Assembly: GCF_900188445.1 (NCBI RefSeq) | Contig: NZ_FZOR01000020.1 | Location: forward strand, 1-64,000 | Reading direction: 5' to 3' | DNA from: Actinomadura meyerae | GTDB taxonomy: Bacteria > Actinomycetota > Actinomycetes > Streptosporangiales > Streptosporangiaceae | Length of the DNA stretch: 64,000 nucleotides | In this document: one piece after another, positions 49,382 to 57,480 of the stretch | How the letters are laid out: every line of letters starts with the position of its first letter | Numbering within the stretch: the stretch's first letter is position 1 | The notes under the pieces: generated by a model | Database searches by the model: none | What the model was told of the DNA's origin: nothing | What the model saw: the letters and a program-made list of their open reading frames with translations, nothing else | Made by a program: the position numbers and the translations under genes

Positions 49382-49395
49382 TGGACAGCTGTCCA
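49382..49395. promoter_or_regulatory. TGGACAGCTGTCCA palindrome upstream of the reductase
   Basis: Identical to the 24960-24973 palindrome; 33 bp before the ATG at 49429. Confidence 0.6.
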
Positions 49396-49428
49396 GGCAG
49401 CTGACCAGCCCCGGCGGCGAGGAGCACC

Positions 49429-50514
49429 ATGGCCATCCGCGTCCTTCACGTGGCGACCGGCAACGTCGGCCGCATCGCCCTGTCGCAGGTCATCGAGGAC
49501 CCCCGCTTCGAGCTGGCCGGGCTCGTCGTGTCGAACCCGGAGAAGGTCGGGCGGGACGCCGGCGAGCTCGCCGGCCTGGACGCGGTCACCGGCGTGGCCG
49601 CCACCGCCGACCTGGACGCGGCGCTGGCCCTGCGGCCGGACTGCACCGTGTACTGCGCCCTCGGCGAGACCCGCCTGTCCGCGGCGCTCGACGACCTCCG
49701 GCGCGTCCTCGCCTCGGGCAGCGACGTCGTGGCCTCGTCGCCGGTGCCGCTCATCCACCCCTGGGGCGTCCTGCCGGACCGCATGATCGCCCCGATCGAG
49801 GACGCCTGCCGGGCCGGCGGGACGAGCCTGTTCGCCACCGGGGTCGACCCCGGCTGGATCAACGACCTGCTGCCCTTCGCGATCGCGAGCACCTGCCAGC
49901 GCGTGGAGCGGGTGCGCTGCTCGGAGATCGCGGACTACGCGACCTACGACGGCGCCCCGGTCATCTTCGACTTCATGGGCTTCGGCCGCCCGGTGGGCGA
50001 CCTGCCGAAGATGTTCCGGCCGGGCATGCTGGCGGCGTCCTGGGGCGTCAGCCTCCGGATGCTGGCCCGCGGCTTCGGCTTCGCACTGGACGACATCACC
50101 GAGCGGTTCGAGCAGGAGCCCGCGCCCGAGGCGTTCGACGTCGCCGCCGGGCACATCCCCGCGGGCGGGGTCGCGGCCGTGCGGTTCCAGATCACCGGTG
50201 TCGCGGCCGGCCGGGAGGTCCTCGTCATCGACCACACGACCCGGCTGCGCGCCGACCTGCGCCCCGACTGGCCCCGGCCGGCGCAGGACGGCGGCTCCTA
50301 CCGGGTCGAGATCACCGGCGAGCCGTCCTACCGCGTCGACGTCTGCCCGACCAGCGCGCGGGGCGACCACAACTACGCGGCGATCGCGGCGGGCGCCGGG
50401 CGCATCGTCAACGCGATCCCGGACGTCGTCGCGGCGCCGCCGGGCCTGCGCACACCGCTCGACCTGCCCTTCAACACCGCCCGCGGCGTGTTCGCGGCGG
50501 CGCTGGGCGGCTGA
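49429..50514 (+). CDS. Dihydrodipicolinate-reductase-like NAD(P) oxidoreductase
   Basis: A protein of 361 residues. The Rossmann start RVLHVATGNVGRIALSQVIED is followed by LAGLVVSNPEKVGRDAGELAG, CTVYCALGETRL near 70 and FATGVDPGWINDLLPFAIA near 135. This pattern (N-terminal DapB-like NAD(P) domain with a GVDPGW stretch) is that of actinobacterial 'dihydrodipicolinate reductase' or 2,4-diaminopentanoate dehydrogenase-like proteins, many of them in lipid or steroid gene groups. Lysine synthesis is unlikely. It begins a rightward unit with the SDR gene, 26 bp apart. Confidence 0.82.
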   Translation: MAIRVLHVATGNVGRIALSQVIEDPRFELAGLVVSNPEKVGRDAGELAGLDAVTGVAATADLDAALALRPDCTVYCALGETRLSAALDDLRRVLASGSDVVASSPVPLIHPWGVLPDRMIAPIEDACRAGGTSLFATGVDPGWINDLLPFAIASTCQRVERVRCSEIADYATYDGAPVIFDFMGFGRPVGDLPKMFRPGMLAASWGVSLRMLARGFGFALDDITERFEQEPAPEAFDVAAGHIPAGGVAAVRFQITGVAAGREVLVIDHTTRLRADLRPDWPRPAQDGGSYRVEITGEPSYRVDVCPTSARGDHNYAAIAAGAGRIVNAIPDVVAAPPGLRTPLDLPFNTARGVFAAALGG

Positions 50515-50540
50515 GGCACACCGAGGAGAGGACACCGGCG

Positions 50541-51278
50541 ATGGGACGTGTGGACGGCAAGGTCGCCCTGGTCAGCGGCGGCGCGCGCGGCATCGGGGCG
50601 GCCGCCGCCCGGGCGCTGGCCGCCGAGGGCGCGCGGGTCGTGATCGGCGACATCCTCGACGACGAGGGCCGGGCCGTCGCGGCGGAGCTGGGCGAGGCGT
50701 GCCGCTACGTGCACCTCGACGTGACGAGCCCCGAGGACTGGACCGCCGCGGTCGCGGCGGCCGTCGACGGGTTCGGCCGCCTCGACGTGCTGTTCAACAA
50801 CGCGGGCATCGCCAACGGGGCCGCCATCACCCGGTTCTCGCTGGAGAAGTGGCAGCGGATCATCGACGTCAACCTCACCGGCCCGTTCCTCGGCATCCGC
50901 GCGGCCGCCGACGCGCTGATCGCGGCCGGCGGCGGCTCGATCATCAACAACTCCTCCATCGAGGGGCTGCGCGGAACCTCCTGGGCGCACGGTTACGTGG
51001 CCTCCAAGTGGGGCCTGCGCGGCCTGACCAAGTCGGTCGCCGTCGAACTCGCCCCGCACGGGATCCGGGTCAACTCGCTGCACCCGGGGCTGATCCGCAC
51101 CCCGATCACCGAGGGCATCCCCGACGACATGGTCCCGATCCCGCTCGGCCGCCCCGGGCAGCCGGAGGACGTCGCCTCGTTCGTGGTCTTCCTGGCGAGC
51201 GACGAGTCGTCCTACGCCACCGGGGCGGAGTTCGTCATCGACGGCGGCACCGTCAACCAGATCCCGCACAAGGGCTGA
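50541..51278 (+). CDS. SDR, 3-alpha/20-beta-hydroxysteroid dehydrogenase type
   Basis: A protein of 245 residues. The classical SDR motifs are complete: VSGGARGIGAAAA near 11 (NAD site), NNAGIANGA near 88, NNSSIEGL (catalytic Ser) near 138 and GYVASKWG (Tyr-x-x-x-Lys) near 153. The opening GKVALVSGGARGIGA, the CRYVHLDVTSPEDWTAAV segment and the ending DESSYATGAEFVIDGGTV match the FabG3/Rv2002 20-beta-hydroxysteroid dehydrogenase of mycobacteria closely. It probably interconverts a steroid hydroxyl and ketone with NAD(H). GAGGAGAGG precedes the ATG. Confidence 0.86.
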   Translation: MGRVDGKVALVSGGARGIGAAAARALAAEGARVVIGDILDDEGRAVAAELGEACRYVHLDVTSPEDWTAAVAAAVDGFGRLDVLFNNAGIANGAAITRFSLEKWQRIIDVNLTGPFLGIRAAADALIAAGGGSIINNSSIEGLRGTSWAHGYVASKWGLRGLTKSVAVELAPHGIRVNSLHPGLIRTPITEGIPDDMVPIPLGRPGQPEDVASFVVFLASDESSYATGAEFVIDGGTVNQIPHKG

Positions 51279-51310
51279 CCGGGCCCAAAACAAGCGCGCG
51301 CGCTGGGCTT

Positions 51311-51326
51311 TCAACCGAGGGGTTGA
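51311..51326. promoter_or_regulatory. Inverted-repeat operator upstream of the ArsR gene
   Basis: TCAACC-GAGG-GGTTGA. A further ATCAAGTTGA element follows near 51363-51372, just before the ArsR start at 51387. Both are of the size used by ArsR-type repressors. Confidence 0.5.
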
Positions 51327-51386
51327 CGGCTCGGCCCGGCGCGGTCTACGGTGGCTTTAAACCATCAAGTTGAAAATGGAGAGGCG

Positions 51387-51776
51387 ATGACGGCGGACGC
51401 GCTGTCGCAGGTCTTCGCGGCACTGGCGGACCCGACCCGGCGCGACATGGTGGCCCGGCTCTCGGAGGGCGACGCGACCGTGAACCAGCTCGCCGAGCCG
51501 TACGAGATGTCCCTGCAGGCCGTCTACAAGCACCTGCGGGTCCTGGAGGGGGCGGGGCTCGTCAGCAGGCCGGCCGGGCCGCAGCCGCGGCGGGTGCGCC
51601 TGGAGGCCGGCGCCTTCGACCTGATGGACACCTGGATCGAACGCCACCGGGCCCGCGTGGAACGGCGCTACCGCCGTCTCGACGCCGTCCTGGAGCAGAT
51701 GAAGGAGGACGAGCATGACCACCGAGACGACCATCGAGGCCGACCCGAAGCTGCCCGTGATCAGGATGACGCGTGA
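51387..51776 (+). CDS. ArsR-family winged-helix regulator
   Basis: A protein of 129 residues from ATG 51387 (GGAGAGG upstream). The winged helix is clear: LSQVFAALADPTRRDMVARL, then ATVNQLAEPYEMSLQAVYKHLRVLEGAGLV. It has no Cys metal site and belongs to the ArsR subgroup always followed by an SRPBCC gene. It overlaps the SRPBCC gene by 62 bp in another frame, so its acidic, His-rich tail (DEHDHRDDHRG) is encoded on top of the next gene's start. Autorepression is likely. Confidence 0.87.
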   Translation: MTADALSQVFAALADPTRRDMVARLSEGDATVNQLAEPYEMSLQAVYKHLRVLEGAGLVSRPAGPQPRRVRLEAGAFDLMDTWIERHRARVERRYRRLDAVLEQMKEDEHDHRDDHRGRPEAARDQDDA

Positions 51777-52191
51777 CTTCGCCGCGACGCCCGAGCAGCT
51801 GCTGCGCGCCCACACCGACCCCGAGCTGTTCGCGCGGTGGGTGGGCCCCGACGGCATGACCACCCGGATCGAGCACTGGGACGCGCGCTCCGGCGGGAGC
51901 TGGCGGTACGCCGCCGTGCGCGGCGACGAGGAGTACCGGTTCCGCGGCTGCTTCCACGAGGTGGGCCCCGACCGCATCGTGCAGACCTTCACGTTCGAGG
52001 GCGAGCCCGAGGGCGTGGCGCTGGAGACGCTCCGGTTCGAGGACCTCGGCGGCGGCCGCACCCGGCTGCACGCGCAGTCCCTCGTCGACAGCTTCGAGGG
52101 CCGCGACGCGTGGCTGCGCAGCGGCATGGAGACCGGGGTCGACCAGGGGTACGCCAAGCTGGACGGGCTGCTGGCCGATGGCGCTGTCTGA
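51715..52191 (+). CDS. SRPBCC (AHSA1-like) protein
   Basis: A protein of 158 residues with the START/SRPBCC fold: IRMTRDFAATPEQLLRAHTDPELFARWVGPDG, then RSGGSWRYAA and FRGCFHEVGPDRIVQTFTFEG. AHSA1-type proteins bind hydrophobic ligands; in actinomycetes they often pair with an ArsR gene. Its start lies inside the ArsR gene and its end overlaps the next gene by 14 bp, so three proteins are translated as one tight unit. The ligand is unknown. Confidence 0.87.
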   Translation: MTTETTIEADPKLPVIRMTRDFAATPEQLLRAHTDPELFARWVGPDGMTTRIEHWDARSGGSWRYAAVRGDEEYRFRGCFHEVGPDRIVQTFTFEGEPEGVALETLRFEDLGGGRTRLHAQSLVDSFEGRDAWLRSGMETGVDQGYAKLDGLLADGAV

Positions 52192-52759
52192 CCTGCCCGC
52201 CGAGCGGCACCGGCAGGTCGCCGGGGCGTTCACCGACCGCGTCCGCGGCACCCGCTCCTGGGAGGCGCCCTCCCCGGTCGCCGGCTGGACCGCCCGCGAC
52301 GTGGTCGGCCACCTGACCGGATGGTTCCCCGGGTTCCTGGAGGCCGGCGCCGGGGTCCGGCTGCCCGCCGGGCCGCCGGTGGGCGAGGACCCCGCCGCCG
52401 CCTGGCAGGTGCATTGCGACGGCGTCCAGGCGGTGCTGGACGACCCCGCGACGGCGGATCGCAAGCTCACCAATCCGCACATCGGCACGCTGCCGCTCGC
52501 GGCCGCGATCGACCGGTTCTACACCGCCGACGTCTTCATGCACACCTGGGACCTGGCCAGGGCCACGGGCCAGGACGACCGCCTCGACCCCGACTTCTGC
52601 GCCGAGCTCCTCGGCGGCATGGAGCCGATGGAGGAGGTGCTCCGCTCGTCCGGTCAGTACGGGCCGCGCGTCGAGGTGCCCGCCGGCGCGGACGTCCAGG
52701 CGCGGCTGCTCGGCTTCATCGGCCGGGACCCGTTCTGGACGCCCTCCACCGGCGCTTGA
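52178..52759 (+). CDS. TIGR03086-family (mycothiol/DinB-like) protein
   Basis: A protein of 193 residues: RHRQVAGAFTDRVRGTRSWEAPSPVAGWTARDVVGHLTGWFPGF, with the H of the metal triad in VVGHL, and FYTADVFMHTWDLARATGQ near 115 with the second. This is the same family as the protein at 22668-23252. It overlaps the SRPBCC gene by 14 bp and ends a three-gene ArsR-led unit. A detoxification or mycothiol-transfer role is the family guess. Confidence 0.84.
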   Translation: MALSDLPAERHRQVAGAFTDRVRGTRSWEAPSPVAGWTARDVVGHLTGWFPGFLEAGAGVRLPAGPPVGEDPAAAWQVHCDGVQAVLDDPATADRKLTNPHIGTLPLAAAIDRFYTADVFMHTWDLARATGQDDRLDPDFCAELLGGMEPMEEVLRSSGQYGPRVEVPAGADVQARLLGFIGRDPFWTPSTGA

Positions 52760-52822
52760 AGCCGTCTCCATCGCGGGCCGCCGTCCGCGCCGGCGTCCGC
52801 CGGAGCCGTGCCGCGCGGTGTC

Positions 52823-54226
52823 TCAGCCGGTGCCGGTGGCGAGGCGGCGGCCCAGCAGGCGGCCGAAGGTCAGGGCCGGGGTCACCAGCATGCCGCCGCA
52901 GAAGCTGTTGCCGCAGGTCGCGGCGGCGCCGATCAGCTCGCCGAGCGCGTGCACGCCGGGCAGGGGCGTGCCGTCGGCGCGGCGGACGCGCAGCTGCTCG
53001 TCCACGTCCAGGCCGGAGAAGGTGATCAGCGTGATGCCGTGGTTCTCCATGGCGAAGAAGGGGCCGTCGGCGATGGGGGCGGGCAGGTGGGTGCGGCCGA
53101 ACTCGGTGTCGGTCCCGGCCGCCACCGCCGCGTTGTACCGTTCCACGGTGCCGGCGAGGCCGGCGGGGTCGATGCCGGCGAGGGCGGCGAGTTCCCCGAT
53201 CGTGTCCGCCTTGTGGACGCCCTTGCGGGTGCCCGCCTTCGCCAGGACGTCGTCGGGGCTCCAGCCGACCACCATCGGGACCGAACTGAGCCGGGCCTTG
53301 TCGTCGAAGACCGTCCAGAACGTCCCGTCGGTGGCGGCGGCGAGGGCGCGCTCCTTGCGGTCGATGCTCAGCTCGTCCTCGGCGACGAAGCGGCGGCCGG
53401 CGCGGTCGACGTAGATCTCCCAGGGCGCCCGCTCGGCCGCGACGAGCAGCGGACGCTCCTCGTAGTACGCCTTGCCCGGGGTGGTGGGGTGCGGCAGCCC
53501 GCCGAACGTGGGGAGGTACTGCCCGCGGCCGGCGATCGCCGCGCCCGCCTCCCGCGCGATGACGAGCCCGTCCCCGGTGGACGTCGGGTGCGCGGCGCTG
53601 ACCAGGGGGACGCCCTCGATCTCCTCGAACAGCTCGGGGTCGGCGGCGAAGCCGCCGGTGGCGAGGACGACCGCCGGGGCGCTCACCTCGACCTCGTCGA
53701 CGCCGTTCCGCAGGACGGTGACGCCCGGCCCGCCGGTGAGGCCGATCGCGGTGCTGCCGAGCCAGAGCTCGACGCGGCCCGCGGCGATCTGCTCGTCCAG
53801 CAGCCGCTTGAGGACGGCGAGGATCGACAGGCCGCCGTCCTTGCCGTAGTAGGTGCGCGGGACGCCGTAGGGCTCGTGGCCGTAGACGAGCCGGGGCGAC
53901 TCGGGGGCGAAGTCGAAGCCCTGCTCCTCCAGCCAGTCGATGGTCTCGGGCGCGTGCCGCGCGGCGATCTCGACCAGGTCGGCGCGCGCGGTGCCGCCGC
54001 TGATCCGCTCGATGTCGGCCAGGTGCTCCTCGACGGTGTCGGCGATCCCGCGCTCGCGCTGCCGCCGCGTCCCGGCGGCCGACATGTGCCCGCCGCTGGT
54101 GTGCAGGGTGCCGCCGATCCGGGCGTCCTTCTCCACCAGCAGCACCCGGGCGCCGTGCCGCGCGGCCTCGACGGCGCAGGGGATGCCCCCGGTCCCGGCT
54201 CCGATGATGACGACGTCGTACGGCAC
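52823..54226 (-). CDS. FAD-dependent oxidoreductase, fumarate reductase / KstD-like
   Basis: A protein of 467 residues from GTG 54226, with AAGGAG about 6 bp upstream. The FAD motif VVIIGAGTGGIPCAVEAARHG is at about 5-25, GGTLHTSGGHMSAAGT near 38-53, VVLATGGFAADPELFEEI near 190 and the FAD C-terminal loop LGELIGAAATCGNSFCGGML near 425. The layout is that of flavocytochrome-c/fumarate reductase and 3-ketosteroid 1-dehydrogenase-like enzymes. It shares a promoter region with a VOC gene; two GGAAC-N3-GTTCC sites lie there. Confidence 0.86.
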   Translation of the reverse strand: MPYDVVIIGAGTGGIPCAVEAARHGARVLLVEKDARIGGTLHTSGGHMSAAGTRRQRERGIADTVEEHLADIERISGGTARADLVEIAARHAPETIDWLEEQGFDFAPESPRLVYGHEPYGVPRTYYGKDGGLSILAVLKRLLDEQIAAGRVELWLGSTAIGLTGGPGVTVLRNGVDEVEVSAPAVVLATGGFAADPELFEEIEGVPLVSAAHPTSTGDGLVIAREAGAAIAGRGQYLPTFGGLPHPTTPGKAYYEERPLLVAAERAPWEIYVDRAGRRFVAEDELSIDRKERALAAATDGTFWTVFDDKARLSSVPMVVGWSPDDVLAKAGTRKGVHKADTIGELAALAGIDPAGLAGTVERYNAAVAAGTDTEFGRTHLPAPIADGPFFAMENHGITLITFSGLDVDEQLRVRRADGTPLPGVHALGELIGAAATCGNSFCGGMLVTPALTFGRLLGRRLATGTG

Positions 54227-54252
54227 ACGCGCTCCTTCTTGTTCCGATTCTA

Positions 54253-54265
54253 GGAACGATGTTTC
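54253..54265. promoter_or_regulatory. GGAAC-N3-GTTTC site (weak copy of the shared 13-bp palindrome)
   Basis: GGAACGATGTTTC, 27 bp before the FAD oxidoreductase start; one base from the perfect palindrome. Confidence 0.55.
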
Positions 54266-54324
54266 ACTATCGTGGTCTATGTTGCTTGTCGGGACGGAGC
54301 GGCGCAAGCCCCGTCCCCGAATCG

Positions 54325-54337
54325 GGAACAGCGTTCC
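54325..54337. promoter_or_regulatory. GGAAC-N3-GTTCC palindrome before the VOC gene
   Basis: GGAACAGCGTTCC, a perfect arm match, 13 bp before the VOC start at 54351. It would block ribosome access or transcription start of that gene. Confidence 0.65.
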
Positions 54338-54350
54338 AATGGAGGTAGGC

Positions 54351-55163
54351 ATGCTCGGAGCGGTCATCGAGGCCGTGGTGGCCACCCGCGACCTCGCGGC
54401 GTCCATCGGCTTCCACACCCGCGCCTTCGGCCTGGAGGTGCTGGAGCAGGACGCCGGCTCGGCCCTCCTCGGCGTCCAGGGATCGCCCACCGGCCGCCTC
54501 CGCCTCGTCGCGGACCCGGACGCGCCGCGGACCCCCGACCCGCGGATCTGGGACATCGGGCCGCGGCTCCTCGGCATCTACTCCCGCGACCTGGAGCGGA
54601 CGGCCGCCGCGATCGACGCCGCCGGCGGCGCGTCCCGCGACCGCGTGACCTACCCGTACGGCGCCGCCACGCTGAGCGAGTTCGTGGCGCTCGGCGCCGA
54701 CGGCGTCTGGTGGACGATCCCGCGCGCCGGCGCCGGCCACCGGCCGAGCCCCGCGCTGGAGGGCGACCCCGACCGGCTCCACGGCGAGCTGCACACGGCC
54801 GTCCTCGTCCCGGACGACCACGACGCGGCGGTCGCGTTCTTCACCGGCGCCGGCCTGGAGGTGCTGTTCTCGGGCGAGATGTCGGGGGAGCCGTTCGACC
54901 GGATGACCGGCATGCCGCCCGGCGCGGCGCTGCGCCTGACGTTCCTCGTCCCGCCCGGCCACGCGCCCGCGCGCCTGGAGATCATGTCGTTCACCGGCGT
55001 GGACGCCGCGGACCTCTCCGGCGCCCGGCTGGGGCTGCGCCGGCTGGTGTTCGCCGCCGCCGACCCCGGGGCGGCGCTGCGGAACCTGGCGGCGGCCGGC
55101 GCCGAGCGCCTCGGTGCCGCGGCGGTGCGCGGCCCGGCGGGCGTCGAGATCGAGGTGCGCTGA
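54351..55163 (+). CDS. Two-domain VOC protein
   Basis: A protein of 270 residues from ATG 54351 (GGAGG 5 bp upstream; ATG 54339 is in frame). Two VOC modules of about 125 residues: the first opens GAVIEAVVATRDLAASIGFH, the second ELHTAVLVPDDHDAAVAFFTGAG. The first His is missing in module one and present in module two (LHTAVL). It resembles extradiol-dioxygenase-type proteins in shape but not all metal ligands are in place. It is one of three such genes in this region. Confidence 0.8.
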   Translation: MLGAVIEAVVATRDLAASIGFHTRAFGLEVLEQDAGSALLGVQGSPTGRLRLVADPDAPRTPDPRIWDIGPRLLGIYSRDLERTAAAIDAAGGASRDRVTYPYGAATLSEFVALGADGVWWTIPRAGAGHRPSPALEGDPDRLHGELHTAVLVPDDHDAAVAFFTGAGLEVLFSGEMSGEPFDRMTGMPPGAALRLTFLVPPGHAPARLEIMSFTGVDAADLSGARLGLRRLVFAAADPGAALRNLAAAGAERLGAAAVRGPAGVEIEVR

Positions 55164-55183
55164 CCGGGCGCACGCGCGGAGGC

Positions 55184-55209
55184 CCGGCCGGACCGCGCGG
55201 TCCGGCCGG
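55184..55209. terminator. Bidirectional hairpin between convergent VOC and ALDH genes
   Basis: CCGGCCGGACCG-CG-CGGTCCGGCCGG, a perfect 26-base palindrome between two converging genes. Confidence 0.7.
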
Positions 55210-55219
55210 ATCACGCGGC

Positions 55220-56641
55220 TCAGCCGAACCACCAGGGCGCCCGGTCCTCGGGGGAGCGGATCAGGAAGGAGCGCTGCCGCTGGAACCGGCGGATCGACGC
55301 GGGCCCCATCCGCGAGCCGCCGAGCCCCGAGGACTTGAAGGCGTTCTTCTCGCCGTCCTGCACGAACCCGGTCAGCGACGCGTCGTTGACGCTGATGCCG
55401 CCCGCCTCCAGCCGCTCGCCGACCGCGAGGGCGGCCTCGGTGGTGGCCGCGAACACGGCGGCCGACAGCCCGTACTCGCTGTCGTTCGCCAGCCGGACCG
55501 CCTCGTCGGCGTCCGCGAACGCCATGACCGGCAGGACGGGCCCGAACGTCTCCTCCCGCATGACCTTCATGCTGTGGTCGACGCCCGTCAGGACCGTCGG
55601 CTCCAGGTAGGCGCCGCCGCCGAGCACGCGGATCTCCCCGCCGCAGCGGACGGACGCGCCGCGCGCGACCGCGTCCGCGAGGTGGTCGCGGATGATTTCG
55701 ACCTGGGCGGCGGAGATGATCGGCCCGAGCTCGCCGTCGGTCACCTCCGGGTACGCAGGGCCGACCTTGCGCGCCCGCGCCACCAGCAGGTCGACGAACT
55801 CCTCGAACACGGGCTCCGCCGCGTACACCCGCTCGATCGACATGCAGGAGTGGCCGGTGTTGACCGTCCCGCCGTACAGGACGGCCTGGGCGGCGCGGTC
55901 GAGGTCGGCGTCCGCGCAGACGATCGCCGGGTCCTTGCCGCCGAGCTCCAGGAACGCCGGGATGAACCGGGCCGCGGCGGCGGCGCCCACGGCGCGGCCG
56001 GTCCGCACGCTGCCGGTGAAGCAGATCAGGTCGACGGTGTCCACGACGGCCGCGCCGGTGGCCCCGTCGCCGTCGACCACGGTGAGGACGCCGTCCAGCG
56101 CGGGCACCTCGGCGACGCACGCGCGCAGGACGGCCGCGAACCGCGGCGTGATCTCGCTCGGCTTGAGCAGCACCGCCGAGCCGGCGAGCAGCGCGGGCAC
56201 GACGTCGATCATGGCCAGCAGCAGCGGGAAGTTCCACGGGCTGATCGCGCCGACGAGCGGGTAGGGCAGCGGCGCCTGCCGCAGGCCGATGCCCGGCATC
56301 GAGGTCGGCGCCGGGTCCGGGCCGGCCGTGCCGAGCAGCCCGGGAGCGCGCTCGCACCAGCGGTCCAGCGAGGCGAGGACGCTGTCGATCTCCAGCCGGG
56401 ACACCTGCAGGCGCCCGGTGTCGCGGACGAGCGCCGCCGTCATCGCGGTGTCCCGCTCGGCGATCGCGTCCCGCAGCGCGCGCAGCGCCGCCACCCGCCC
56501 GGCGGTGCCGAGCGCGAGCCAGCCGGGCTGCGCCGCCCGCGCCCGGTCCGCCGCCGCGGCCACCTCGGCGGCGTCGGCGCAGCGGAGCGTCTCGTCGGTG
56601 CGCCCGGTGCGCGGATCCCGCACGCCGATCTGTCGAGCCAT
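55220..56641 (-). CDS. Aldehyde dehydrogenase family protein
   Basis: A protein of 473 residues: SPWNFPLLLAMIDVVPALLAGS near 130, FLELGGKDPAIVCADADLD near 228 (intact general-base Glu), catalytic Cys in NTGHSCMSIERVY near 266, ETFGPVLPVMAFADADEAV near 360 and LTGFVQDGEKNAFKSSGLGG near 425. It is of the group that includes coniferyl-aldehyde and succinate-semialdehyde dehydrogenases. Its promoter region holds a GTAAC-GCC-GTTCC site. It diverges from a membrane protein gene and ends at a hairpin shared with the VOC gene. Confidence 0.88.
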   Translation of the reverse strand: MARQIGVRDPRTGRTDETLRCADAAEVAAAADRARAAQPGWLALGTAGRVAALRALRDAIAERDTAMTAALVRDTGRLQVSRLEIDSVLASLDRWCERAPGLLGTAGPDPAPTSMPGIGLRQAPLPYPLVGAISPWNFPLLLAMIDVVPALLAGSAVLLKPSEITPRFAAVLRACVAEVPALDGVLTVVDGDGATGAAVVDTVDLICFTGSVRTGRAVGAAAAARFIPAFLELGGKDPAIVCADADLDRAAQAVLYGGTVNTGHSCMSIERVYAAEPVFEEFVDLLVARARKVGPAYPEVTDGELGPIISAAQVEIIRDHLADAVARGASVRCGGEIRVLGGGAYLEPTVLTGVDHSMKVMREETFGPVLPVMAFADADEAVRLANDSEYGLSAAVFAATTEAALAVGERLEAGGISVNDASLTGFVQDGEKNAFKSSGLGGSRMGPASIRRFQRQRSFLIRSPEDRAPWWFG

Positions 56642-56672
56642 CCCAAACCTCCCGGAATCTGTTCCGGCGACT

Positions 56673-56685
56673 GTAACGCCGTTCC
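56673..56685. promoter_or_regulatory. GTAAC-N3-GTTCC site (shared 13-bp palindrome)
   Basis: GTAACGCCGTTCC, between the ALDH gene (minus) and the membrane protein gene (plus). A shorter GGAATCTGTTCC lies nearby at 56654-56665. Confidence 0.55.
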
Positions 56686-56745
56686 ATCGAAACCGGAATG
56701 ATGGTACGAATAATAGTCTGACCTTTCCCCCCGGACGGAGGCCCC

Positions 56746-57459
56746 GTGATCGGCACTCATGGATGGACGCTGCACAGCTGGGCGATCCTGCTGCACATCG
56801 TCCTGTTCGCCTACTGGCTCGGCGGCGACCTCGGCGTCTTCTACTCCAGCCGGTTCATCCTGAAGCCCGAGCTGTCCACCGAGGCGCGCGGCGTCGCGGT
56901 GAAGATCATGCACGTGGTCGACATGTCGCCGCGGATCTGCCTGGTGCTGTTCCTGCCGAGCGGCATCACGCTGATGGCCGCCGACGAGCTCGGCCGCGAC
57001 ATCTTCGGCGGCTGGCGGCTCGCCGTCGTCTGGGTGCTGGCGCTGGTGTGGCTGTGGCTGGTCATCGCCGACTACCGGCGCCGGCCCGGCCGGTTCGGCG
57101 ACCTGGTGCACCGCGCCGACCTGATCGTGCGCGGCGCGCTGATCGCCGGGCTGCTCGGCGCGGCCGGCTACACCTTCCTCGCCGACGAGCCGTTCGGCGT
57201 GACGTCCAACCCCAAGTGGCTGGCCGGGAAGGTCGCCGCGTACGCGCTGTGCATCGCCGCCGGGCTGATGATCCGGGTCAAGCTGAAGCCGTTCGGGGCG
57301 GCGTGGGGGACGCTGCTCGCCAAGGGCAGCGACCCGGCCGTGGAGCGCGACATCCGCGGCGCGGTCCAGGGCAGCATCCCGTACGTGCTCGCGATCTGGA
57401 CGCTGGTCGTGGTCGCCGCCCTGCTCGGCGTGGTCAAGCCCGGCTCGACGGCGTACTGA
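56746..57459 (+). CDS. Six-helix membrane protein of unknown function
   Basis: A protein of 237 residues from GTG 56746 with GGAGG 6 bp upstream. About six membrane helices (10-30, 58-76, 94-114, 125-148, 160-180 and 208-232). Conserved-looking His residues lie at the helix starts (LHSWAILLHIVLFAYWLGGD and VKIMHVVDMSPRICL), a layout like CopD- or DUF2269-type proteins that may bind haem or metal. No known family is assigned. It diverges from an aldehyde dehydrogenase and converges with an IclR gene. Confidence 0.7.
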   Translation: MIGTHGWTLHSWAILLHIVLFAYWLGGDLGVFYSSRFILKPELSTEARGVAVKIMHVVDMSPRICLVLFLPSGITLMAADELGRDIFGGWRLAVVWVLALVWLWLVIADYRRRPGRFGDLVHRADLIVRGALIAGLLGAAGYTFLADEPFGVTSNPKWLAGKVAAYALCIAAGLMIRVKLKPFGAAWGTLLAKGSDPAVERDIRGAVQGSIPYVLAIWTLVVVAALLGVVKPGSTAY

Positions 57460-57480
57460 ATGCGGCGCGACTCGCCGGGA

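Noticed and set aside
49429..50514. Calling the DapB-like gene a lysine-biosynthesis dihydrodipicolinate reductase
   Set aside because: At 361 residues it is about 100 longer than DapB, lacks the typical catalytic stretch, and lies in a steroid-type group.
54267..56756. A frame of 829 codons on the minus strand across the VOC and ALDH genes
   Set aside because: It spans a terminator and two real genes of opposite orientation and has no domain of its own.
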